Shown here piece by piece: positions 27,013 to 35,792 of a stretch of 64,000 bases of DNA. The DNA comes from Candidatus Zhuqueibacterota bacterium. GTDB taxonomy: Bacteria > Zhuqueibacterota > Zhuqueibacteria > Zhuqueibacterales > Zhuqueibacteraceae. The notes below the pieces were generated by a model. That model worked only from the letters and a program-made list of their open reading frames with translations, was not told where the DNA came from and ran no database searches. The position numbers and the translations under genes are program-made. The stretch is taken from contig JAKEEU010000011.1 of NCBI GenBank assembly GCA_022616415.1, positions 17,745 through 81,744 of the forward strand, written 5' to 3'. Each line of letters opens with the position of its first letter. Within the stretch, counting starts at the first letter, position 1.

Positions 27013-27276
27013 TTATCTCCAAATCAAATGTACAAGCGTGCGGCCAAGCCACACCGCGGCGAGGCCGAACACGGCGTGAGCGCCCATGTTGATCAGCGCC
27101 GGCAAATTTTCCCCTTCGCGCAGCAAGTTCATCGTTTCATTGCCAAAAGTCGAGAACGTGGTGAACCCGCCCAAAATCCCGACAAAGATGAACGCGCGCG
27201 ATTCGAGCGCGAAGGCATTTAAGGGCGGACTCCATCGCCGCAAAGAAACCAGATCAATCTTTTGCAATATAGCCAT
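27013..27276 (-). pseudogene. crcB: CrcB/Fluc fluoride channel, N-terminal half missing
   Basis: The C-terminal half of CrcB is clear: GILGGFTTFSTFGNETMNLL (TM3 with the Na-site and Phe-box region), then a TM4 segment (NMGAHAVFGLAAVWLGRTLV). Normal CrcB is about 120 residues with four membrane helices. Here only about 65 family-like residues remain, preceded by about 25 unrelated ones (MAILQKIDLVSLRRWSP), so TM1 and TM2 are gone. Probably non-functional. No fluoride-riboswitch-like sequence was noticed upstream. Confidence 0.65.
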
Positions 27277-27409
27277 CAGCCTCAATTTTTTCAAGCAGAA
27301 AGTTTACCCTTGTTTCTCACGCTTTTTTGTTTTATTTTTGTTATTCGTGCAAACAATCTGATAAAAGCATTTATTTTCTGAATTCAAATTTCATTATGAA
27401 CGGTGAAAC

Positions 27410-28750
27410 ATGAGCATGCAACATAAAAAACTAGCTATTCTCGTCGGCGGCGGGCCGGCGCCAGGGATCAACAGTGTCATCGGCGCCGCGACGATTCGCA
27501 GCATTCTCAGCGGCGTGGAAGTTATCGGCATTCGCGACGGCTTTCAATGGATCATGAAAGGGGAAATCGATAAAGTCAGAGAGCTTACGATCGAAAGAGT
27601 GAGCCGCATTCATTTTCGCGGCGGCTCGTATATCGGCATCTCCCGCGCCAATCCGACCAAAGACCCGAAACTTTTGGAAACCACGGTCACTTCGCTGCTG
27701 CGCTTGAACGTGGACAAGCTGATTACGATTGGCGGCGACGACACCGCCTTCTCGGCGCTCAAATTGGAGCAAATGGCCGGCGGCCGTATTCATGTCGTGC
27801 ACGTGCCGAAAACGATCGACAACGATCTGGATTTGCCGCTGGGTATGCACACGTTCGGCTTTCAAACGGCGCGGCATATCGGCGTCGATATTGTCAAGAA
27901 TTTGATGGTGGATGCGCAAACCACCTCGCGCTGGTATTTCATCGTCGCGATGGGGCGCAAAGCCGGCCATCTCGCGATGGGCATCGGCAAAGCCGCGGGC
28001 GCGACGCTGACGCTGATTCCGGAGGAATTTTCAGATGGCAAATTGCGATTGTCAAGATTAATCGACATCCTTGCCGGCGCGATTATCAAGCGTTTGAGCT
28101 ATGGCCGTCCCGACGGCGTCGCGGTTTTGGCGGAGGGGTTGGTCGAAGTTCTCGATCCGCAGGATTTAAAAGCGTTGATGGAAATCGAGCGCGACGCCCA
28201 CGACAACATCCGGCTCGCCGAAGTCAATTTCGGCGAGATTCTCAAATACGAAGTCCAGAAACGGCTGAAGGAGTTCAATATCAAATCCACGGTTGTCGCC
28301 AAGAACATCGGCTACGAGCTGCGCTGCGCCGATCCGATTCCTTTTGATATGGAATACACGCGCGATCTCGGGTTCTGTGCCGCGCGCTTCATCATAGACG
28401 GCGGCAACGCGGCGATGGTCTCGATTCAGAACGGCCGTTTCGTGCCGATGTATTTCAAAGATATACTCGACCCCAAGACCGGCAAGACGCGCGTGCGCAT
28501 GGTGGACGTCACTTCCGAGTATTACGACATCGCGCGGCGCTACATGATCCGTCTCTCCGCCGACGATTTTGACGATCCGCACGAGCTTGCCAAGTATGCG
28601 GCGACCGCCGGCATTTCGCTCGATGAGTTTCGGCAGAAATTTCATTATCTTGTGGAGCCAAACGATAAAGTTGGGGCGGATAAAAAATCTGCGAAAAGCA
28701 GTGACCGCGTCGCCAAGCTCGAGAAGCATCTGCAAGAAGAAGTCGCGTAA
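27410..28750 (+). CDS. 6-phosphofructokinase, pyrophosphate-type
   Basis: 446 residues. GGGPAPGINSVIGA starts the nucleotide/PPi site. ITIGGDDT (residues 106-112) has Asp where ATP-dependent enzymes have Gly, and VPKTIDNDL (132-140) has Lys in place of Gly. Both substitutions mark PPi-dependent PFK. It interconverts fructose-6-P and fructose-1,6-bisP reversibly, saving ATP. Single gene, followed by a terminator. The long C-terminal extension ends in a helical Lys/Glu-rich tail. Confidence 0.88.
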   Translation: MSMQHKKLAILVGGGPAPGINSVIGAATIRSILSGVEVIGIRDGFQWIMKGEIDKVRELTIERVSRIHFRGGSYIGISRANPTKDPKLLETTVTSLLRLNVDKLITIGGDDTAFSALKLEQMAGGRIHVVHVPKTIDNDLDLPLGMHTFGFQTARHIGVDIVKNLMVDAQTTSRWYFIVAMGRKAGHLAMGIGKAAGATLTLIPEEFSDGKLRLSRLIDILAGAIIKRLSYGRPDGVAVLAEGLVEVLDPQDLKALMEIERDAHDNIRLAEVNFGEILKYEVQKRLKEFNIKSTVVAKNIGYELRCADPIPFDMEYTRDLGFCAARFIIDGGNAAMVSIQNGRFVPMYFKDILDPKTGKTRVRMVDVTSEYYDIARRYMIRLSADDFDDPHELAKYAATAGISLDEFRQKFHYLVEPNDKVGADKKSAKSSDRVAKLEKHLQEEVA

Positions 28751-28775
28751 GCGACATCGTAAAGTTAAATTCAAT

Positions 28776-28826
28776 TCGGGCGGCATTCGGGGGCAATTTC
28801 CCCTCGATGAGCCGCCCGATTTTTTT
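28776..28826 (+). terminator. Terminator after PPi-PFK
   Basis: Stem TCGGGCGGC (28776-28784) with GCCGCCCGA (28811-28819), an inner CGGGG/CCCC pairing, and seven Ts (28820-28826). Confidence 0.8.
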
Positions 28827-28841
28827 AGCCAGGAAGGAATA

Positions 28842-29729
28842 ATGTTGCGCGTTCGTTATTTTTGTTCAATTTTTTTGCTCGCCGCATTTTTGCTCATTGG
28901 TTGTGCCGGCCGCCGCTCCGTCATTCTGGAACGACCCCAACCGGTGATTTCTGCGGCCGAGGCTGCCACTCTCCGCAGTGACGCCGATAAACTTTGGAAA
29001 CAACGTGACGATCCGTCAAAGGCGCGGCAGGCGCTCGCGCTTTACCGGCGCGCTTTTGCTGCAGATCCGACCAATGTTGAGGTGGGCACTCGCTTGGCGC
29101 GCGCGTTTCATTTTGTCGGTTATTACGTGGAAACCGATCCGGCCAGGCAAGATTCGCTCTTCTTGCAGGGCGTGGAAACCGGCGAGCGCGTGCTCGCCTT
29201 GAATCCGGGCTTTCAGGCAGCTTATCGCAAGACCACCGACGAAGCGCGCGCTCTTGCCGTACTCGACATAAGCTGGATCAACCCGATTTATTGGACGGGC
29301 ATGAATTACGATCGTTGGATGAGCGGCCAAGGCCGGTGGGTGCGCTACGGCAACAAGCAGCGCGTGGAAGCCTATATGACGCGCGTCAAAGAGCTCGATC
29401 CCAATTTTTTTTACGGGGCGGTGCCGCGTTACTTCGGTGTTTTGCCGACGCAGGGTCGCGCGCCATTTGTCGATATCGACGACGCCAAGCGCGAGTTCGA
29501 CCGGGCTTTGGAACTGGCGCCCAATTTTTTTGGCAATCAACGCACCTACGCTGAAACCTATGCAGTAAAGAAAAAAGACCGCGAGCTGTTCAGAAAGCTT
29601 TTGGAGCAGGTGATTAACGGCAATCCCAACGCCTTGCCGGACGTGGCGCCGGAAAATAAATTTGAGCAGGCCATTGCCAAAAACATGCTGAATCGCATCG
29701 ACGAGTATTTTAGCGAACGGAAAAAATGA
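28842..29729 (+). CDS. TPR lipoprotein resembling TRAP-transporter T-component (TatT)
   Basis: 295 residues from ATG 28842 (GGAAGGA upstream). Lipoprotein signal FLLAAFLLIGC. Helical TPR-like repeats follow (DPSKARQALALYRRAFAADP, GVETGERVLALNPGF, AKREFDRALELAPNFFG). The central 'INPIYWTGMNYDRWM' resembles the hallmark Trp region of TatT proteins, periplasmic TPR partners of TRAP transporters. No TRAP genes are in the window, so the functional link is open. A generic periplasmic TPR protein is the alternative. Confidence 0.65.
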   Translation: MLRVRYFCSIFLLAAFLLIGCAGRRSVILERPQPVISAAEAATLRSDADKLWKQRDDPSKARQALALYRRAFAADPTNVEVGTRLARAFHFVGYYVETDPARQDSLFLQGVETGERVLALNPGFQAAYRKTTDEARALAVLDISWINPIYWTGMNYDRWMSGQGRWVRYGNKQRVEAYMTRVKELDPNFFYGAVPRYFGVLPTQGRAPFVDIDDAKREFDRALELAPNFFGNQRTYAETYAVKKKDRELFRKLLEQVINGNPNALPDVAPENKFEQAIAKNMLNRIDEYFSERKK

Positions 29730-29759
29730 TTAGTTAACGGCTGTTCTGCTTTCATGACA

Positions 29760-31831
29760 TTACGCCTTCAACACCACGATCGTCATGTCATCGTGCTGCG
29801 GGTGGTCGCCGGCGAACTGGCGGACTTCGTCAAAAGCGTGCTGCACCAATTGTTCGGCGGAGCCGTTGTCGTTTCGGTGCAGCAAATCGAGAAAGCGTTC
29901 CGTGCCGAATTCTTCGAGATCACGATTCATCGCTTCGGTGAAACCGTCGGTATAAAACACTAGCGTGTCGCCGGGGGAAAGCTGCAGCTCGCCTTCCACT
30001 AAAGTCTTCGTAAAAAGATCTCCCTTTTCAAGCCCCAAGCCGATGCCGGCGGTTTGCAACAGCCGCGTCTCACTCGCGCCGCTGCTGAAAACGATGGCGG
30101 GATTGTGGCCGGCGCGGGCAAATTTCAACAGCCGGCGTTTGCTGTCAAGCACGGCGTAGAACATGCTGACGTACCAACTGCGTTCAATTGAACGATACAT
30201 CAAGTGGTTGACTTTACTCAACACGTGCTTGGGCGAGGGGTCTTCTTCGGCGTGCGATTGTAAAATGCCCTTGGTCAACGTCATGTAAATCGCCGCGGGC
30301 ACGCCTTTGCCGGAAACGTCGCCGACGGCGATGCCGAGCTTGCCGTCGCGCATATCGACGAAATCAAAATAATCACCGCCGACTTCGAGCGCCGGCAGGC
30401 AGGCGCCGGCAATATCAAAACCGGCAATCTTCGGCTGTTCCTTTGGCAAGAGATGGAGCTGCACGCGGCGGGCAATCTCCAATTCTTTTTGCATGCGCAC
30501 GCGCTCTTTGATGCGGCGAACATGCGCCGGCTCGTCTTCCGGTTTGTAATCAAACTCTTCGCCGCGACGGCCGCCGATCCACCCGATGACGAGTAGTCCG
30601 AGCAATAGCGCGATGCCGGCGATGCCGGAGCCGATAAAAAACGGTTCGGCGCTGCCGAGCAAAGGCCCGATCTGATTCAGCGCCGCAATCACGGCGCCGG
30701 AAGTCATTGATGCGAGCAAACCATAACGCCAGAAAATGAGGCCCTGCGCCAATCCCAAAGCGATGAACGGAATCAGCGCAAACGGCGCCGGGCGAAAGGT
30801 GTATGTTTCGCTAAAAAAGATCAGGAAGAATCCGTACAACACACCGGCAATAATAATGGCGGGCGCCGGAGATTTCAACATGCGGCGCAGCGCTGAAATT
30901 AAAAACAAGCGAAACACCAACTCATCATAGAGCGCTGTCAACAGCATAAAAAGGACGATGGAGATGAACGGCAGATAACCGTCAAATACGTTGGCGGTGT
31001 TGAAGCTCAAGCGCGGCAAAACGCCAAATTGATGAATCATCACATAGATGATAAGCTGAAGGCCACCAAAAACAATCAAGCCAAACGCGAAACCCACCGG
31101 CAGCTCCCGGCCGATATTTTTAGTGATCCAACGCCGGTTGAAAATGCTATCGACACCGGAAAGCAGCTTCGGTCGATCGCTGCGGACGAATTGCTCGCCG
31201 GTCGTCCACGCGCCGAGCGTCATCAGCGCCATGATGTTGTAGGCAAAAACGATTTGAATCCCCAATAGAATGAACTTCGAATACAGCGGGCTGATCGGGC
31301 CAAAATTCGCGCCGACGCCGAAGCGAGACCAGAGGTTGAGCGCATAAGCCAGCAACGAGAAAAAAACGATGCCGCCGAGCCACAAGCCGGTGCGGACGCC
31401 GATTTCGCCCTCGTGATATTTGCGCAGGAACGCCACCAGCGAGGCAAAGAGCAGCTGGGCGAAACGCGAACTTGAAAAAGCTCCTGCTGCTGATCGCGCG
31501 GCACGTTGCGGTAATAATCGAATCGCCACCACGAGAGCGGCAAACGCTCTTCGCGGCTCAGTTCGAGCACCGGCTTTACGCCGAACAGGCCCATCAGATA
31601 ATCCAGCGCGGAAACGTCGTAAGCAAAAAGCGCGTCGCAAAAAAAGCCGCTGACGTCGAAGCCTTGCTGTTTGAGATAATTTTCAGCGACGGTTCTCGCT
31701 TCGCCGCGCGTAAGCTGGGGTCGGCTGGCAAAATAGGGGTTGATCTGCGGCATCAAATAAGCGCCGGCGGCCAAAGCGATGACGGCAGAACCCGCAACCA
31801 ACAAACGGCGCAACTTAGGCTTCTCTTCCAT
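29760..31831 (-). CDS. SpoIIE-type phosphatase with CPBP-like membrane domain; frame broken near 31470
   Basis: Starts at ATG 31831 (GGAG upstream) with a membrane helix and a periplasmic-looking domain of about 110 residues. At about 31470 the frame shifts by one base and continues to 29760. The second part has 7-8 membrane segments containing ALYDELVFRLFL, the first CPBP (CAAX-protease-like) motif. A linker then leads to a PP2C/SpoIIE domain (GGDYFDFV, GIAVGDVSGKGVPAAIYM, VFYTDGFTE, QHDDMTIVV). The phosphatase should act on phosphoserine in anti-sigma-antagonist circuits. The shift could be a real mutation or a sequencing error. Confidence 0.75.
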
Positions 31832-31960
31832 TAATTCTCCTAAATAACGTACAGGCTTAAATCTGCATGATAAAATGAAACGCAACGAAAAGGGAACCGC
31901 AACGAAAAAAGCAATCGGCTGTTGTATATTTTCGTTGCAGCTCTCATTTCGTTGCAAGAA

Positions 31961-33859
31961 TCATTTTCCCCGTTTTGTTGCCGGGCGCAGGCTCAAGGTG
32001 CGGCATTTTTCCACGAGTTCGAGAATCATCTCGTAGCGCACGAAAGGCGTGATCAAATAAATGCCGTTGAAGTAATCAAGCACGCTTTCCAAAATTTCGG
32101 CGGCAACGGTCACGCCTTCGCGCCGGGCGCGCTCGCCCTCGAAGCGGTACAGGCGCTCGCGCACCTTCAGCGGAATCTCGATGCCCGGCACTTCGTTGTG
32201 CAGAAAATCGGCGTTGCGGCCGCTGACCAACGGCATGATGCCGATAAAAACGGGAATCTCAAACTCGCGCGTGGCCTCGTAAATTTCGCGCACCTTGCGC
32301 CAGTCGAAAATCGGTTGGGTCATCACAAAATCCGCGCCGAGTTGTATTTTTCTACGCAGACGGTTGATTTGAGTTTCAATACGATCGACATTCGGATTGA
32401 GCGCGACGCCGACGGTGAAACGGGTGCTCTGCTTCATGGCGCGGCCGGAAAACGCGATGCCTTGATTCATCTTCTTGATCATGGCGATCAAGTTGAACGA
32501 GTTGAGATCATATACCGAGGTGGCGCCGGGCTGATCGCCGAATTTCGCCGGATCGCCGGTGAGCGCCAGCACGGTGTCCATGCCGAGGGCGTACATTCCC
32601 ATCAACTCGGCTTGCATGCCGATGAGATTGCGGTCGCGGCAGGAAAGATGAATGATGAGCGGCAAGCCGGTTTTTTGTTTGACGAGATGGCCGAGCGCCA
32701 CGTTGCTCATCCGCGTGATGCCGAGCGAGCTGTCGGCCATCGTCAGTGCATCGATGCCGGCGCGTTTCAGCTCAAGCGCGCCGCGGATAATGCTCTCGTG
32801 CTCCAAATCACGCGGCGGATCAAGCTCGACGATGACGGCCGGCCTTTTCCCAACGCTTTTCAAAAACTCTGGTTCGGTGATGGCTTGCGCGGGCGGCAGC
32901 TCATGCTTGACGTGTGCGATAACCTGTTTTTGCCGCACCGGTTCGAGTCCGCGCAAAGCCGCGGCCATGGCGCGAATATGCTCCGGCGTGGTGCCGCAAC
33001 AGCCGCCGATTAGGCGCACGCCTTGCTCGCGCAATTTGAGCGCGCTTTCAGCAAAATATTCCGGCGTGGAAAGATAAATGTAACGGCCCTCGACAAACGC
33101 CGGCAATCCGGCATTCGGAAACGCCGACAGCAAAAGCCCGTCGTCCAACGGGACTTCGCGCAAGGCGTGCAGGATGCCGGTCGGGCCCTTCGCGCAATTG
33201 ATGCCCACGACGTCGGCGCCCAAATCGCTCAGGCGGCGAAAGGCCGTGGTAATATGTTGGGCTACGCCCGTAGGGCTGTCGCGCACATAGCCCTCCTCAT
33301 CCGCAACGACTTGTGCGATAATCGGCAAATCGGTCAGCCGCTGCGCTTCGATCACTGCAATTTCGAGCTCGTTCATCCGGCTGAACGTCTCAAAGATGAG
33401 CGCGTCCGGCCCGGCGGCAACCAGCGCCGTGATTTGCTCCGCGAAAGCATGGCGCATGACGTTCGCTTCGATCTCGTCGCTTTCGCGATCGCGCACGGGG
33501 CCAACCGAGGCTAACACGTATGCTTTGCCATCGGCAGCAGCGCGAGCCAGACGAACCGCGGCCTGATTAATTTCAGCAACGCGCCGTTCCAAGCCAAAGC
33601 GCGCCAGCTTGCAACGATTGGCCGTGAAGCTGTTGGTCTCCAGCGCTTGCGCGCCGGCCTCGACGTAAGCGCGATGAATATTTTGAATGATCGCCGGTTG
33701 CGTGAGATTAAGCTCGTCATAGCTCTGCGCGAGCGGAATGCCCTGGCCATAAATCATCGTGCCCATGGCGCCGTCGCCGACGAGAAGATGTTGGCGGAGA
33801 TGTTCGAGAAACGGCTGGTTGCTCGTTGCTGGTTGCTCGTTGCTGATTGTTTTATCCAT
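31961..33859 (-). CDS. Bifunctional homocysteine S-methyltransferase / methylenetetrahydrofolate reductase
   Basis: 632 residues from ATG 33859. The N-terminal homocysteine methyltransferase domain (about 15-305) has LLVGDGAMGTMIY, ETNSFTANR, INCAKG and the zinc site GGCCGTTPEHI. The C-terminal MTHFR TIM barrel (about 330-620) has LAMTGDP-like LALTGDPAKFGDQPG and FVMTQPIFD. Links one-carbon metabolism to methionine synthesis. The first 16 residues (EQPATSNQP) are encoded by a simple-sequence repeat, so the native start may have been overwritten. Confidence 0.9.
   Translation of the reverse strand: MDKTISNEQPATSNQPFLEHLRQHLLVGDGAMGTMIYGQGIPLAQSYDELNLTQPAIIQNIHRAYVEAGAQALETNSFTANRCKLARFGLERRVAEINQAAVRLARAAADGKAYVLASVGPVRDRESDEIEANVMRHAFAEQITALVAAGPDALIFETFSRMNELEIAVIEAQRLTDLPIIAQVVADEEGYVRDSPTGVAQHITTAFRRLSDLGADVVGINCAKGPTGILHALREVPLDDGLLLSAFPNAGLPAFVEGRYIYLSTPEYFAESALKLREQGVRLIGGCCGTTPEHIRAMAAALRGLEPVRQKQVIAHVKHELPPAQAITEPEFLKSVGKRPAVIVELDPPRDLEHESIIRGALELKRAGIDALTMADSSLGITRMSNVALGHLVKQKTGLPLIIHLSCRDRNLIGMQAELMGMYALGMDTVLALTGDPAKFGDQPGATSVYDLNSFNLIAMIKKMNQGIAFSGRAMKQSTRFTVGVALNPNVDRIETQINRLRRKIQLGADFVMTQPIFDWRKVREIYEATREFEIPVFIGIMPLVSGRNADFLHNEVPGIEIPLKVRERLYRFEGERARREGVTVAAEILESVLDYFNGIYLITPFVRYEMILELVEKCRTLSLRPATKRGK
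33814..33845. repeat. Simple-sequence repeat (gctggttgctcgtt) at the 5' end of the methyltransferase gene
   Basis: Tandem GCTGGTTGCTCGTT units inside the coding start. Related sequence occurs at 26605-26630 and, inverted, at 33981-34020. Confidence 0.55.
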
Positions 33860-33980
33860 TCTTGTTTCCGGATCACAGTAAATGAATATCTTATTAGCCC
33901 CCAATCAAGCATTCTATTAAAAATTTTGCTGTCACTTTTAAAAAACAGATTTATCCTCGTCTGTCCAACGGTCGCGAGAA

Positions 33981-34020
33981 ACCAGTTACCAGCTACTAGC
34001 GACAAGCAACCAGCATCCAG
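33981..34020. repeat. Simple-sequence repeat (accagYtaccagc)
   Basis: ACCAGTTACCAGCTACTAGC and CAACCAGCATCCAG units directly downstream of the HEAT-repeat gene. Nothing else is seen in this gap. Confidence 0.5.
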
Positions 34021-34021
34021 T

Positions 34022-35677
34022 TCACCCAATCGGCTTGATTTGTTCGCGAAACAGGGAGTCATTTTGCGCCTGCTTCCACCATTTCAGCCATTGGCTGAGA
34101 ACGCGGCGGTTGGATTTTTCGGTGGCGAGGTTGAACACGGGATGCTGCAGCTCCCCAAAATCTTTGCCGGTTAATTGATACAAAGCCCGGACGATCCGGG
34201 CTTGCACTTCGGCGCTAAACTCCATTTCCAGCGCGGCGATTAAAATTTGCACCATGTCTTGATGCTTGGTCGCCACTAAATAGTCCAACAATAACTGCAA
34301 ATCAGCTTGATCCAAATTATACACGTGCCAATCTTGCAGCCAATTCCCGAGCATGGGCAAAAGCCATTTGTCGCCCAGGATCGCCGTCGCGTCGAGAATG
34401 TTGCGCAACGCCTGTCCGGAATTGTGGCGCTTGGCGTGCTCCAGAATAATCGGAATCGCCAAGGTGTCATTGATGCGGGCCAAAGCGAGCATGGCTTCGC
34501 GCTGCACGAATACATCTTCATTGGCGCCATATCGCAGCGTCGCAGCCAAAGCCGGTATGGCGCGGGCAAACTCGCCTTCCGCCGGCACCGCAATCCGGCC
34601 CAGCGCTTCCGCCGCTTCGGCGCGCAAAAAGGCCTCGCGCTCGTCTTGCAGCGTGTTCATTAAAAACTCGAGTGCGGTTTTGCTGCGCAGATTGCCGAGG
34701 GCGCGCAAGGCTTGCGGATTTTTGCTTTTTTTAACCAATGCGATCAAAGCCGGCGCCGCGCGCGCGTCGCCAAGCGCAGCGAGCGCATCGCAAACCGTGT
34801 TTTGAATCCGCACGTCGTGCACGCGCAGCAGCTCCAGCAGGGCGTCCAATGCCGCAGGATGGCGGCTGCGGCCAACGGCGTAAATGAAATGGCTCTGGCT
34901 AAGGTAAGAGGGCTGCCGGCTGCGCGCCACCAGCCCGGCAAAATCAATAAACGCGGCCTGGTTCCGCTCTAAAAGAATATATTGGTCAAGCGCCAGCGTG
35001 CGGCCCGCCGCAGTATTCTCGTGATAAAGCGCTTGAATTTGATAAATTGCAATGGCGTCTTGAACCTGAAAAGTCAACGTAAGCCGGCGTTTTTCCAAAG
35101 GCGCCAACGGCACGGTCTCGGCAAAAATGAAAACGGGAGTATGCCTCCCGTTGCTGCCCGCAGGCAAAGTTAGAGAGTCGAGGCGCAAGCTGGCCTGCAT
35201 CGATCCTTCCTGCGGTTTTAGATCGCTCAATTCAATGAGCTGAATTTCCCGAATCTGCAAGACGTGCCGCTCGCGTTGATTGCCGACATCGAGAACGATT
35301 TCAAAATGCTCGCGGGAAACTTTATTCACCGCGGCCGGCTCCCAATACAACGCCGGCAATTGCCACCTCTGCAAAGTCTCGTAACTGAACGCCGCGGCAG
35401 CGAAAATTCCGATCAACAACAGCGCGGCGCAACCGGCACGGTGCAGCAAACCGTAGCGGCTGACCGGCCGGCCTTGCCACGTTTCCGGCACGTGGGCAAA
35501 AAGATGATAACTTAAAAACAGCCAGATGGCCCCACACCCGATCCAAAACAAGACGAGCTTGATCCAATTCATCGTATGCTGCGTATGGGCATACAAAACA
35601 TAAACGACGATGGCCAAGCCGGCGAGCAAAGAGAGATTGATAACAGAAAAAAAAATTCTTTTCATTTGTGCCCGCAT
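34022..35677 (-). CDS. Membrane-anchored HEAT-repeat protein
   Basis: 551 residues. Three hydrophobic segments lie in the first 105 residues (LSLLAGLAIVVYVLYA, LVLFWIGCGAIWLFLSYHLF, AALLLIGIFAAAAF). A beta-rich domain (about 120-235) follows, then HEAT/armadillo-like helical repeats from about 265 (ALDALLELLRVHDVRIQNTV; CDALAALGDARAAPALIALV; AEAALGRIA type). The repeats probably form a scaffold. No catalytic motif seen. A start at 35665 (MKRIFF) is equally possible. Confidence 0.7.
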   Translation of the reverse strand: MRAQMKRIFFSVINLSLLAGLAIVVYVLYAHTQHTMNWIKLVLFWIGCGAIWLFLSYHLFAHVPETWQGRPVSRYGLLHRAGCAALLLIGIFAAAAFSYETLQRWQLPALYWEPAAVNKVSREHFEIVLDVGNQRERHVLQIREIQLIELSDLKPQEGSMQASLRLDSLTLPAGSNGRHTPVFIFAETVPLAPLEKRRLTLTFQVQDAIAIYQIQALYHENTAAGRTLALDQYILLERNQAAFIDFAGLVARSRQPSYLSQSHFIYAVGRSRHPAALDALLELLRVHDVRIQNTVCDALAALGDARAAPALIALVKKSKNPQALRALGNLRSKTALEFLMNTLQDEREAFLRAEAAEALGRIAVPAEGEFARAIPALAATLRYGANEDVFVQREAMLALARINDTLAIPIILEHAKRHNSGQALRNILDATAILGDKWLLPMLGNWLQDWHVYNLDQADLQLLLDYLVATKHQDMVQILIAALEMEFSAEVQARIVRALYQLTGKDFGELQHPVFNLATEKSNRRVLSQWLKWWKQAQNDSLFREQIKPIG

Positions 35678-35686
35678 CCTACTGCC

Positions 35687-35754
35687 AAGCCCCAGCCTAA
35701 AAGCATGGGGCTGAAATATAGAATGCCGCCTACGGCCGTAGGCTGTAGCGGCAT
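35687..35754. repeat. Pair of small hairpins between HEAT and DUF2207 genes
   Basis: AAGCCCCAG/CATGGGGCT and ATGCCGCCTACGG/CTGTAGCGGCAT form two adjacent stems. They resemble the gtccc/agccc hairpins at 40904-41112 in style. Confidence 0.4.
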
Positions 35755-35792
35755 ACGAAATTTTAAAACTCAGATAATATACTCAGCCCAGT

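Noticed and set aside
31922..33013. 363-codon plus-strand frame
   Set aside because: Antisense to the homocysteine methyltransferase/MTHFR gene, whose motifs are intact.
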